A stretch of 64,000 nucleotides of DNA from Breviolum minutum Mf 1.05b.01 (taxonomy: Eukaryota; Sar; Dinophyceae; Suessiales; Symbiodiniaceae): NCBI GenBank assembly GCA_000507305.1, contig DF240180.1:62001-126000 (forward strand), written 5' to 3'. The translations under genes were made by a program, and so were the position numbers. The notes below the pieces were generated by a model that saw nothing but the letters and a program-made list of their open reading frames with translations, did not search any database and had not been told where the DNA came from. Below are positions 11,620 to 21,760 of the stretch, in pieces; position 1 is the stretch's first letter, and every line of letters begins with the position of its first letter.

Positions 11620-11715
11620 TCTTCCTAAAATAGTGGTACCCACAAATCATCCATTTTAAGAGGGTTTTCCATTATAAACCATCCATTTTGGGGTACCGCT
11701 ATTTTTGGAAACACC
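11620..11715. mobile_element. MITE-like element, family L
   Basis: The left end 'cctaaaatagtggtaccc' is inverted at the right as 'ggggtaccgctatttttgg'. The interior repeats 'aaccatccattt' in both orientations. A second copy is at 32597. Confidence 0.65.
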
Positions 11716-11843
11716 CATATGGTACAAAATGGATCTACATGGTACAGTTTGGTACAAACGGATGTGTTCACCAGTGTAACACATGGGTGAGAAGGTAGCG
11801 GTAGCATACCGTTTTTTGTTCGGAGTTTTTTTTCTGTTGCTTC

Positions 11844-11960
11844 TCCCTCATCTTCCAGTTCCCTATATTTTGGAACCAGGGGGTCGATCGTTAGCTGATA
11901 ATTTGGCTTGCCTGAAAGCCAAAGGTTCCAAATAATATAGGGAACTGGAAGATCAGGGTC
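11844..11960. mobile_element. MITE-like element, family J
   Basis: The ends 'ccctcatcttccagttccct' and 'agggaactggaagatcaggg' are near-perfect inverted copies of over 20 bases. 'ggaacc' and 'ggttcc' extend the pairing further inward. Confidence 0.8.
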
Positions 11961-12268
11961 TGGTTTAATCACCCGGTTTGGCAGGAAAGATACCACCTGA
12001 CAAATACAAGTACCACGCACCCCGCCACAGCCATGCAACCCTGAAATGATGCTTCTGGCGCAGCAGCACGCAGGTACAGCAAGCGAGGGTCCTGATGCGC
12101 CAAAACGGAGTTTAAAAAACCCTCCTTTTTACCATAGGAAATGTCCAACCCCCAAAAAAAAACGAAGGAATGTAATATATACTATACCCAAAAATGATGG
12201 GCCTTGGAATTTTGTGACTCCGGCTGAAAACGTTATGTTGGGTTTTTTTAATTCATTCAATTTCAGTA

Positions 12269-12375
12269 TACTCCCCCTCGAAAACCAAAAATGACAATGG
12301 AAATACAACCCTTCGAAGATGTATTCCCGACAAAAAAAGTGGGTGACTTTCCAGCCAACCATGTCGAGGTTTTCA
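12269..12375. mobile_element. probable MITE-like element related to family K
   Basis: The left end 'tactccccctcgaaaacc' pairs loosely with 'gtcgaggttttcaaccc' at the right. The inner phrases 'atgacaatgga' and 'gactttccagccaaccatgt' resemble 15131. Confidence 0.4.
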
Positions 12376-12555
12376 ACCCTTCCGGGGGCCCAAAAATCCA
12401 CAGCTGCTGCATGTTGAGTTGGCAATGCCAGGCCTCCGTCGGCAATTCTAAAAGCTTGGCACGTAAGGCAGCTTGAGCATCGGCGTCCTGGCGCTTGACC
12501 AACCAAAAATGATCCACAGAAGATGGGCGAGTCGATTGTTCTAAACCCAGTCATA

Positions 12556-12655
12556 AGTCCCTCATCTTCCAGTTCCCTATAAATTTGGAACCAAGCTCCC
12601 AGATTTGGCAACCGGGAGCTTGGTTCCAAGCATATAGGGAACTGAAGATCAGGGA
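12556..12655. mobile_element. MITE-like element, family J
   Basis: It has the same ends as 11844, with a more palindromic centre: 'ggaaccaagctccc' faces 'gggagcttggttcc'. One base is missing from the right arm ('aactgaagatc'). Confidence 0.8.
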
Positions 12656-12909
12656 GTTATAACCCGAGTTATGATCCTTATAAGTGGAGTTCTGGGCCAG
12701 TACTTATAAGTGGTAGGGGCCCATCTTGCAGACAAGCCATGAGTGATACTCATGATACTCTGTCTCCAACAATTTCATAATCCTACTATAGTTCATTACT
12801 GACCGTAGTAGAATTAGAATCCTTTCCAATAACCAACTAGGGTTTCTTTTGTAGCTATGGAGACCCGAATGATTGACGCTAGAACAGCTTGATTGGAATA
12901 CTAGGGCAC

Positions 12910-13021
12910 TACCCCCGAAATTTTCTATGGAACCTGAAAATTAGTGGTGTGTAGATGTTTCTCCTTTTCCAAGGGCTATTTTAAGGTTCCATGAAGTTCC
13001 CTGTTAGTTTTCGAGGGTGTA
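12910..13021. mobile_element. MITE-like element, family E variant
   Basis: It runs from 'tacccccgaaa' to 'ttcgagggtgta', with TA at both ends. Inside, 'ggaacctgaaaat' and 'aaggttcc' are inverted. The interior 'gtagatgtttctccttttcc' matches 57871. Confidence 0.65.
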
Positions 13022-13207
13022 TTACAAGGGAAATCCCTCAAAACTACCATACATTTGTTGCTTGTTTGATTCCTCCAAAACGGGTGGCATTTAATGATCC
13101 CTGCTCCATCACAGTCCTTCTCCACTTCATCTTGGATGATGCAGGAAGAGAAGGGCACTGACAACAAGACACTTCCTGCACTGAGGCCCATGTGAGAAAT
13201 TTCTCTC

Positions 13208-13210
13208 ACC

Positions 13211-13241
<31 letters not shown>

Positions 13242-13242
13242 C
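13208..13242. repeat. CAA trinucleotide microsatellite
   Basis: About a dozen uninterrupted CAA units. Confidence 0.95.
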
Positions 13243-13664
13243 TAGCAACTACAACAGCAACAACTGTTTCATCTCCGACCCTGCTGGGGGAGCGTCAGTT
13301 CTTAAATATCTATTGCATAGTATATTTATAAACACTACATGAGTTCCATCTTAGTTTTTGGTGCTGTAGAACTTGTGGTCCCTAAAACACCCAAGGACTG
13401 AAAAACAAAGCTTTTTTTGCAGGTCGCGTTCGCACACAAAAATCCCCCTTATCAAATCAAACTCAATGGGGACTGCGAGAAACCGCTGAGTAACGTTGGA
13501 CACAAAATGTGTGGGTCATTTCTTTAAAAAACCTATCTGGGCAATTCATTAGAAATCCTTAACCTGAATGTTTCGGCCATTTTGGGGTCCGGATTTCCCT
13601 GCCTTTCACTACCTTTTGGGGTCGCCGCGGTTGTGGTTTTTGGGGGGGATTTTTCGGGCCCCGA

Positions 13665-13803
13665 AACTTGGAGGATCATCCCATTGAGATAAGAAAAAAA
13701 GGCCATTTGGAAAGGGTCCCACGTTGCCCCATGCTTAGGGGACGAAAACGATCACCATGGGCAAATTAACCATTTACAAGTCCTGGGGCCCGATCCTCCA
13801 AGC
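13665..13803. mobile_element. MITE-like element, family C
   Basis: It begins 'acttggaggatcatcccatt' and ends 'gatcctccaag'. Inside are 'ggccatttggaaagggtccc', 'ggggacgaaaac' and 'gcaaattaaccat', all shared with 10828 and 31810. Confidence 0.75.
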
Positions 13804-13840
13804 ATCGGCCAACTCTCTTTGAGAGTATTGTATCATCTTG

Positions 13841-13975
13841 TACAAGATCGGCCCGTAGTTATGAATGGAGTTATAACCCCTATAAATAGCCGGTTAAATG
13901 GATAACTGGGGAGATAAGCCCTGCAAGGAGAACCTTATGAGTGTACTTTTAACTGCTAGGGGCCCATCTTGCAAG
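13841..13975. mobile_element. MITE-like element, family I
   Basis: 'tacaagatcggcccgtag' at the left is an imperfect inverted copy of 'ctaggggcccatcttgca' at the right. The interior 'ggagttataacccctataaa' is the family I hallmark. Confidence 0.55.
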
Positions 13976-14083
13976 AAATTTTCACCCCCCCTAAGAAATG
14001 GGTCAGGATAGCAGCCATTTGGAATGTTCGGACCTGCGCAGTTTGAGTTGTATACATCAATGTTTTTTGTTAATGGGGCATCC

Positions 14084-14196
14084 ACCCTCAAGGGAACGAG
14101 TCCATATCCCACCGAACGGGATGTTCGGAAAATCACCGACTCAAAAGTGCCGGCACTTTTCAAACTGGAAGATATGTGATCGTTCCCTGGCGGGTA
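14084..14196. mobile_element. MITE-like element, family G
   Basis: 'accctcaagggaacgagtcc' is inverted at the right as 'atcgttccctggcgggta'. The interior 'atatcccaccgaacgggatg' and 'tcaccgactcaaaagtgcc' are family markers. Confidence 0.7.
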
Positions 14197-14260
14197 CTAT
14201 TCCTACACAGCATTGGGGAGGAAAGGCATGTTTTGAAGGTGCTTTGAGGTTGGTAGTTGG

Positions 14261-14388
14261 TACTGTTGATGGTTCAGAAATCCTGCACCAACCACCGGTT
14301 GGATTGTGCTAGAACCCCATAAGTAATGGGATAATCGGATAAACCACTAACCTCAACTGGTTAGCCGGATTCCTTCCATCAACAGTAG
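14261..14388. mobile_element. MITE-like element, family A
   Basis: It starts 'tactgttgatggttcagaaa' and ends 'ccttccatcaacagta', with TA at both ends. Internal phrases include 'atcctgcaccaacca' and 'aactggttagccgga'. Confidence 0.8.
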
Positions 14389-15130
14389 TTCACTATATAT
14401 CCAGGCCAACTTTTATGAATTATCGTCACTTGGGCAATGCGCTCCCTCAAATTAGGGATCAAAAACCACCCGTTTAGCCACCAACCAGAAACCATTTGAC
14501 CCAAATTCTGCCGGCTTCATGTTGTTATTTCAAAGGTTGAGCTTTATGAAAACCTGGAGGTTGCCATGCTCAGCCGCCACAACACGGCACCCGAAAAATC
14601 TACCCCTCCTTGTGCACAAGCTTTTCGGGCATAAAGGCCAAAGCCCTTTTCCTTCCAATCTCATTCAGTGCGTGTGCGCAAGGTAGCGGATGTTTTCCAG
14701 AAACAGTGTTGAGGTTTCAGGATTTTCGAAAGTTCGAAACTGGAAAACGTGTTAAAACTTAGGTCCCCCCTGTTTTAGTGAGTCACGCTAAAAACCCAAA
14801 AAAAAATCGAACAGCCGCCCGGTAGAAGGGGACGATTGGCAAAGATTTGCCCAAGGGATGAGAGTCCAAACACTTTTAGATCTTGAGATGCCGAAAAAAC
14901 TTTTGCACACAGGGATGAGATGTTGGGATGTTCATGATCAACAAGATGTTTGTTCAACATAAAAAAGACTATACTCTTTATACGGGATGCAACCAATGAA
15001 CAATCATGACTAAAGATTCTCGAAATCAAAATCACAAGTTCAAGAAGTCCGTGAAGATTCAGAAAGAAAAAAAACTAACTAACAGTCGCCATTTGACTGG
15101 CCTTTCTGGCTCTCCACCTAGGATCCCCGA
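14389..15130. other. non-coding stretch
   Basis: An 86-codon minus-strand frame lies at 14775-15035, without motif. No paired ends were found. Confidence 0.3.
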
Positions 15131-15235
15131 GAACTAGACATGACAATGGAAAAAACAAACATTTAAAGATGCATCTCCCATTTAAAGAAAAATGATTTTC
15201 CAGCCAGCTATGTCAGGTTAGTTTGTAACCGGAGT
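15131..15235. mobile_element. probable MITE-like element related to family K
   Basis: The inner phrases 'gacatgacaatggaaaa' and 'ttttccagccagctatgtca' are inverted relative to each other. The outer ends have decayed. Confidence 0.4.
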
Positions 15236-15621
15236 GCAGTTGCTAAAGGTGTCCGGAAATTCAATGACTAAGTGACCAAAAACTCGATTCCAAACTAGCA
15301 AATCTGATCCGCACATGGGAAGAAAGGGGCGGTTCACCCAGCCAGCGGTTTCTCCCTGCTCTCATTCATAGCCCTGGGTCTCATAGGTGTTGGGGTGTGC
15401 CATTTTGAAAGGTGACTCCATTGAAACCGAAAAAAAAAACGAAAACTAACATGACTGGCTGAAAAATCCACTATGAATGAGTCTAAGTCTATGTATCTCC
15501 TTTACGTCCAAAAGGGGGGGTGGATTTTCCAGGCAGGAAATTTTCAGCGGACAAAAAAACCACCTTCCAGGATCGGGGGTGGCGAGGAAACCTCTACATT
15601 GGTGCTTATCATGGCCTCGGC

Positions 15622-15760
15622 TACTTGGATGTCCCGGGACGGAAGTTAAAGATCAATTGTTAGGATCAGTGGGTTATTTCACCTACTTATAAATGGGATA
15701 TATTGGGGTTATAACCCATTGATCCCAACCATTTACTAACCATCCTGGGACATCCAAGTA
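15622..15760. mobile_element. MITE-like element, family B
   Basis: It begins 'tacttggatgtcccgggacg' and ends 'catcctgggacatccaagta', with TA at both ends. The interior has 'gatcagtgggttattt' and 'ataacccattgatcc', themselves inverted. Confidence 0.8.
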
Positions 15761-16469
15761 CTCTTCGCCACCTTTCACTTCGGAGTTGGGGCGCCGGCAC
15801 GCGCCGTTGCGCTCCTTTCACCAAGCTGCCCCGCTCAAAATGGTTTGTGGAAGATGTCCCAACGTTGGTTGGACGTTGCGTCCGTTCTAAATCTGGAGAT
15901 GTTCATTGGGCTGCAATCACCAGTAAGTGACCATAAAATCACCGTAAATCGATCCTAATCATAAATCGCCAAGGCATCAAACCCATCATCCCATCACTGG
16001 CACCTGTGAGTGTTGAACTTCCACGTCTTCAGACAAAGCTGATACGAAAGAGCTCAAAGACTTAAGTCCTTGAAAATTCACGGGGGGAGATTCTTGCAAC
16101 GGAAACAGCAAACAACCGCCATGTCCAAGGAGGAATTCATTTTTACTGAAGATACAAATTGGATAATTAATCTAGAGGGTTCCAAGTGCATAAGCAAAGA
16201 ACATGGGCCCAAAAAAGGAGGAATTGTTTTTTGCCCATGAAACAAACCATTGGTAAACTGTTAAAAATTGAATTCAAACCCAAAACATCATGGTCCCAAA
16301 ACGACACTCCCCCAACCGCCCCCATTTTGGAGGATCAGCCTAACAAAACATGGGCCCGTGGGTCACGCTTGTTCTTGTATCAAAATGCCCCTAGCGACTG
16401 ATGCACAACAGATATCATGCACCAATTGAGGCTTGAGCACTGAGTGAGTATCCAATACACACTGGAAGA
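15761..16469. other. non-coding stretch with GC-rich patch
   Basis: Bases 15780-15850 are GC-rich ('ggggcgccggcacgcgccg'). No open frame with motifs and no element was seen. Confidence 0.3.
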
Positions 16470-16572
16470 ATTGACGGCTGGAACCCAAACATGATAGTTT
16501 GGAAAGTGATTGTCCTTTTCAAGTGGGTGTTTTTTGGGTTCAAAATGTTAATTTCAAGGGCGTATTCCTCCC
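16470..16572. mobile_element. degraded family E-like element
   Basis: 'ggctggaacccaaacatgat' and 'ttgggttcaaaatg' are inverted around 'gattgtccttttcaagtggg', a phrase also found in the interiors at 31197 and 51123. Confidence 0.4.
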
Positions 16573-16969
16573 AAGAAAAAAATAACTCCAGTTTCATTGA
16601 GATTTTTTCAATTTTTTGTGGGGTTTCCCGCCAATTTTGATTGGAGTTGTCTCCCTTGTTTTTTCGTGCAAAAACCCTGCTTTCTTGACTCCACCGACTT
16701 TCATTGGTATTCATCAAGATTACGTTTGAGTTGGCACAACATTGATTGATTCACTAGAGAAAACGTGTTCTTTGTTTTTAATTTTTTTGGCAAAACGTAG
16801 GTAGCACATAACCCCCTCCATGGTATATTCATGTGTTGTTATCTTTACTGCCAAAAAAATAAAGGTGATAAAAGCACAAATCCACCATCAACAAGCAGTT
16901 CAACGAAAGCCCCCATGGTCTACAGTGACGCACAGCTACTCCAAGCCTTTTCTGAAATTGGTATGATTC

Positions 16970-16995
16970 CTATTGTTGATGGAAGAAATCCTGCG
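16970..16995. mobile_element. solo family A left terminus
   Basis: 'tattgttgatggaagaaatcctg' matches the family A left end. The right end was not found within 200 bases. Confidence 0.45.
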
Positions 16996-17045
16996 CCACC
17001 TGGGTGTAAAAAACCCTGAACAGATTTAAACTGAATGCCTATAAA

Positions 17046-18437
17046 TCAAACATAGGGGGCATATAACCTCAGGGTTAAGGGGGCCTCCCAAATCCACAAG
17101 GTGATTCTTGGATTTGCTTCAGAGCCGCGGAATTCGCATGCACATGCGGAGAAAGCGTTTTGAGGGACATGTTCGAAGTGGACGGCAACGAAGTGGAGAA
17201 CGGTGTCCCACACATCTGAGGGGGTGGCTGGCAATTTGCCCGCAATGGTGCAAAATGCGCGCCTGCCCAGCATGCCTTGAGCTAAAACAAGTTGAAAATT
17301 TGTCAAACTCAATTACCAGCCGCACCGAAAGACCAAAGGTCGTATGGAAAGGAATAAACCTCTCCCGGTCCAGCGAATTCTATTGTACCTGGAAACATCA
17401 CGAGAGCGAGCCATCCCCGTGCAAAGCTGAACGGCTTCACTCAAGATTCGGGTCAGGGATTCGGGGGCACCAACTCGCTCTGCAAAGGGGCCTGGCCCCT
17501 GAATTGCGACGCCTGGAGTTCAGTGCTCCTTCCTTCAAAGGTGGGGCTTCAACCAGCCCTTGGCAATCTCGGTCAATCAACCACTAGTCAGAGTCAGAAC
17601 AGCCCTGGGATCATAGTTGAAGTCTTGGCCTCCAATAACGCGCCCTCAAAGATTGCACCTTTAAGTTCACTTGCTTGACTTAGATTCCTAGCTAAAAATG
17701 ATAAGTGCCATCTTATCAAACTATTTCCTGTCCTATTCTTTTGTTTGGTTGGGTGAGGATTTACTCTTTGGTTCTGCATTTGGTAGAAAGTGGGATCATC
17801 AAAACAGGAAGGCCACAAGTAGCCAGGCCTGTGGCAAAATTGCCATCTTTCAGGTTCATTCTTCGATCATATTTGGTCTGATGTCAGTTGCGTTTTGCCA
17901 CAGGAAAGTTGTGAAAAGCAGATTTGCTCTGGCCGCTGACACGATAGAATTTCAACTAGGTTTTGCTCCTAAGGCTGAGCTCCAAACCAAAATCGCCCAG
18001 CTGTACGACGTCTGCGTCGAACAGCAGGTTGTCTGGCCTTTTTGCAGGTTTCAATGAGCCACTGCCACCATCACAACTGCCCGGCCCTGCGTAAATCTGG
18101 GTGCGATATCTTTATTCCTTCCTCCCTTGGTCAGGCAAACATTCGACGATTCCACTACTTGCCATCATGAAACAAGCGCTCCTGTTTGAGGTTGCTTACC
18201 AACGTGTAGAAGTACCCCTATGCGTGGTTAAAGTCACTTGCCATCTCTCAAAAAAATACTCTGTCCTTTATCCGCAGGCAGGACAGCTGAGTTCCGAAAA
18301 CTGAGGAGTTAACTTCAAGTCTCGGTGGATGCCGGTGGACGTGAAGTCTAACGAAGATCTTTCTCATGAGGAGAGAGAACGTTTAGGTCGTGAAGTCAGG
18401 GCTTGCCCACAACTGGCCTTGGCTCATCTCCATAAAT
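17046..18437 (-). pseudogene. protein kinase domain, split by introns and apparently decayed
   Basis: The minus strand carries ordered pieces of a eukaryotic protein kinase catalytic domain. Near 18430-18405 a hinge-like 'MEMSQGQLW' follows a pyrimidine-rich tract. A TAA stop lies at 18383-18385, then 'LLMRKIF', a one-base frame change, and 'SLDFTSTGIHRDLK' ending at 18314. A GT-AG intron at 18038-18313 would join HRDLK to 'PDNLLFDADVVQLGDFGLE' at 17957-18037, giving the catalytic loop and the metal-binding DFG (17986-17994). At 17317-17388 comes 'GTIEFAGPGEVYSFPYDLWS' plus FG, which covers the end of the activation segment and subdomain IX. After a 35-base GT-AG gap (17282-17316), 'QGMLGRRAFCTIAGKLP' and 'FEHVPQNA' resemble the C-lobe. 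No convincing glycine-rich loop or VAIK lysine was found. The stop, the frameshift and the awkward splice phase between 17957 and 17388 argue for a pseudogene, though missed exons are possible. Kinase homology is firm; subfamily and activity are not. Confidence 0.7.
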
Positions 18438-18450
18438 GCATTAAGAAAAA

Positions 18451-18487
18451 AAATATATATATATATATATACATATATACATATTTT
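18451..18487. repeat. AT microsatellite
   Basis: A run of alternating A and T with interspersed 'acat', directly upstream (on the minus strand) of the kinase hinge segment. Confidence 0.9.
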
Positions 18488-18559
18488 TTGGTTTTATTTG
18501 CAGATGTATTTACGCGACTTGAAACAGAAATAGAAAGATATATCATTTACACATATGAG

Positions 18560-18960
18560 ACATGGTGCGCAAAAGTTGTCACGTTGGTGGTACCGACGGA
18601 CAACTGTTACAGGCTGAGATCGCAACAGCGAGCTCCATCGGTCAAGTCATTGCCTTGGCAGAGACAAGGCAAAGGGGCAAGCCACGCAAGAGTGTTGACA
18701 ATGCGTGGGTCTAAGAAGGAGGTACGGCAGCTTGGTCACCAGCTTCTTGGCCTGCTTGCCACTTCCGCAAGTGTTTCAGTGGCAACTCGGCCACCAGGAT
18801 CGCAACCTCAGCTTGGACGAGTCTGTTCACAAATTACAAGGGGCCAGCAGCAACAAACAGAGCGGCCTGCATGAGGTTCTGACAGCTTCATTCCTCGCCT
18901 TCTCGTAGAATGCTCCTGGCTCCAGCAGCTTGGGCATGGCCTCGGCGTGCGAAGGCGCGA
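18560..18960. other. coding-like GC-richer segment, strand unresolved
   Basis: Both strands are protein-like. Minus frames give 'AMPKLLEPGAFYEKARNEAV' and 'EVAILVAELPLKHLRKWQAG'. A plus frame gives 'LLQAEIATASSIGQVIALAE'. The minus pieces would be 5' of the kinase segment, but I cannot match them to a kinase N-lobe. Confidence 0.3.
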
Positions 18961-19071
18961 GAAGGCCCACTTCAAATTACGCCTTCAAAGTCTTTTTAAA
19001 GGACCCGTGCTAAGGGCTTTCATCTTGAAAGTACCGTTATACTGATATTTTCAAGCCCTCAACCCTTTACA

Positions 19072-20251
19072 TGATCTAGCTCTTGCGTTTTGAAAGATGT
19101 TACAGGTTCTGTCTTCCGTTTGCTAAAGGAAAAATCCCATGCTCAAAAGCTCCGGGCCATGTTTTTGACTCCACCAGAGCTGTTGAAAAGTCTCCTTGAC
19201 AGCGCTTCAAAATTGTTTGGATCATTATGGATTCTTGTCTATACATCTTTGTTTCATGCATAAATTTCACATATGGATATTTGTAATTTCTATGCGTGGA
19301 ATTACTGCACATGCATGTGTGTACCCATTCAGGTCCGTAAGCTTTGGTGACTGGATGACATGGTAGGGTCTAAAGAGAACTGGTGAAATACGATAGGATT
19401 GGTTATGATGACACGTAATTACCAGCATGCACTCGTGTATGTATTGACGACTGCCTCTATAAATTTGATTTCCACGCAGCCACGGCTCCAAAGGCCTCCT
19501 GATCATATATGTACAGTTCATATATGGCTACGCGTAAGCAAAGACGTATGCGTGCGCGCATTCGTGCGTACATGCATGGCCCTTTACAGACGTCTACATA
19601 AAGAGTGCCTTTACCTAATGGTGGGCGGTATGTCGCGCAGTGATACTTCTCGAAATAATGAACAATTTACAATTATTGAAGAACGCTGTCAAGGAGGGTC
19701 CGAAGGCTTTTCAGCGCCTTGGCCGGACTGCTGTGGAGCGTTTGCAGCAGATTGTCTTCACTGGATTCGTCCAAAATTTCAGAAAGAGTGCCAATGTTGC
19801 GAAGCCGGTGGTGCAAAAAATAAGCGATTTCCTTCAGCGGAGATCGCACGGCGGGGAGCCGGTTACCGAGTCCCGCGGTCGTAACGGCGGGCTAGCAGCA
19901 GTCGCCGCATTGCCACGCCTGCATCGTACCCAGCTTCACATCTGGACGAGGCACCCATACCATCCCGAGATGGATGCCCTCAGTGAAATCGTGCAGCAAC
20001 TCCTTGGCAGAAATACCCCGTCAAAGATATATCCACATGCATGCAAAAAATTCAATAGGATAGATAAAGGGTCCACCAAGTGGGGTTACATTGATAAAGC
20101 CGTCAGCTCAACAAGCTTCGTCCATCTCAGTATCTCTCCAACCTGCCCAAGACTCTCGGCGAGCAATGCACAGTTAAGTTTACAAGCACGCGCAGGCCTT
20201 CTGAGGATCTGGCGCGTCAGCCCTGAAAAGCGGTCTATATGGGCCGGTTAA
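19072..20251 (+). CDS. unrecognised exon-like frames
   Basis: Two plus-strand stretches read like protein. The first (19072-19260, about 60 codons) contains 'SVFRLLKEKSHAQKLRAMFL' and 'ELLKSLLDSASKLF'; 'tgttacag' at 19098-19105 could be a splice acceptor. The second opens at the ATG at 19658 (MNNLQLLKNAVKEGPKAFQR) and runs about 197 codons to 20251. Its first half is predicted helical and basic, with 'VERLQQIVF' and 'VVQKISDFLQRRS'. The minus strand here has many stops in protein-like phases, so plus is preferred. It would be divergently arranged relative to the kinase pseudogene. I do not recognise the protein, and the last third looks less like coding. Exon limits are guesses. Confidence 0.3.
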
Positions 20252-20744
20252 CTGGCACAAGATTGTTCTTTGAGAGACTCAGGTACCGTCCAGCGAATAC
20301 CAGCCCAAGCAGGGTCACTTTCCATAAACAGTACTGTGACAACACTGGAAATGGTACGGTCTATGAGACATGTTTAAGCATTCTAGATTCTAGCTTCATC
20401 CACTGAATCATAAGCACCAGTTTGCATCGAATCATGTTTTTTGCTTGCAGCATGTTGCGAACGAAAACAATGATTTCACACCAGCAATCCAGGTCACGAT
20501 TATGTAGATATGTACATAAATTTTGTTGTTGTTTCAACAAAAGCAATCTCACTGCAAGACCCAACGTCTGGGCTTCACCAAGACACAATGGGACGAGGTG
20601 AAGGCGGATCTCGGAGTTTATCCGTTGTGAGCGGCCGCGCATTCACCAATGTGGGGCAGCCAGCGCATCCACCAAACGCAAGCGCCGCACACCAACGGAA
20701 CGCACAAAGGATCAAACCAGCACACCAACGAACGACATCCGAGG
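20252..20744. other. intergenic or intronic stretch
   Basis: 'tttttgcttgcag' at about 20440-20452 followed by 'catgttgcg' and a later 'ccag-gtcacg' resembles a short plus-strand exon, but nothing supports it further. Confidence 0.25.
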
Positions 20745-20965
20745 GAAGCAGCGCGGAAAAAAAAGGAAGGGGCAGGAGAGCAGAACAGAAGAAAAGAACA
20801 GAGGAGAGCAGAGCAGAAGCGCAAAGAAAGGAGCAGAGGAGGCAAGAGAAAGAAGCAGAGCCGAGCAGAGCACAGGAAAGGAACAGGGCAGAGAGGAAGA
20901 AGAGCAAAGGAAGAGGCGAAGGAAAGAAGCAAAGCACAGCAAAGAGACAGAGCCGAGCCAAGTAC
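20745..20965 (+). repeat. polypurine low-complexity tract
   Basis: The plus strand is almost all A and G, with scattered C, built from 'agcagag', 'gaaagaa' and similar words. It yields long open frames rich in R, K, E, Q and A in several phases, which I treat as an artefact of composition. From about 21020 to 21310 the plus strand turns T- and G-rich with few A, reversing the skew. Confidence 0.7.
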
Positions 20966-21318
20966 ACACAAGACGGAATTCCCGATCAATGCACGCACAG
21001 GACCTGAAGGTCCCGTCTTATGCAGGGGGAGTTGTTTTCGCGTTGTGTGGTGCTGCCGGTTTGGTTCTTTTCTTTCGTGTACCGTCGCCACGCCTTTTGC
21101 CTGTGCGTGTTGTTGCTGCCTTTCGTGCCGGAACCGCGTCTTGCGTGGTGTTTCGGTGGTCTTGTCCTTGTGATCCTTTGCTTTGGTTCCTTGTCTCACC
21201 TTTTTTGTCTTCAGCGTTGTGCCTTGCCCCTGCTGTTCTCGCGCCGTTCTTCGTGTTGGTGTCGCATGACCCAAAACCCTGTGTGGGCAACACGCGTGTT
21301 TTGTGGGTAAACTTACCC

Positions 21319-21431
21319 TACCCACCCTCCCTGAGACTAACATAGTACCTGAAAAGATGCCATCCCAAAAGGAACGATCGTCTTCAAATCATCCATTTTC
21401 AGGTGCTGCTATATTAGTTTGGGGGATGGTA
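21319..21431. mobile_element. MITE-like element, family D
   Basis: 'accctccctgagactaacat' pairs with 'atattagtttgggggatggt'. The inner 'agtacctgaaaa' and 'ttttcaggtgct' extend the arms. Confidence 0.7.
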
Positions 21432-21642
21432 AACCATCCCAACAATGATCCCCCCCAATAAAAATGACCCAACTCAACGTTCCAGGGCCTTTTTTTGTTC
21501 AAGCCAAGGATCGTTGCTCCAAGGACTCAGTCATGAAGGGCACATAAGGCCATCATAGCATGGATGATGGGAGTCTCTGTTTGATGTTGATTTACATCCA
21601 AATTTAATGCAAAACCTACCCCAAATATACCCATGGTATGCA

Positions 21643-21760
21643 TACCCTGACCTTCCAGTTCCCTAGATATATTTGGAACCTTTGGCTCCCAGGCAAGCCA
21701 AATTATCAGGTATCTAAAACCCCTGGTTCCAAATATATAGGGAACTGGAAGATGAGGGTA
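21643..21760. mobile_element. MITE-like element, family J
   Basis: It is the best-preserved family J copy. 'taccctgaccttccagttcc' faces 'ggaactggaagatgagggta', and 'tatatttggaacc' faces 'ggttccaaatata'. TA at both ends. Confidence 0.85.

Noticed and set aside
20510..21343. Long overlapping frames on both strands (165, 174 and 241 codons)
   Set aside because: They follow from the purine-rich and T/G-rich composition. Several phases are open at once and none has balanced protein composition.
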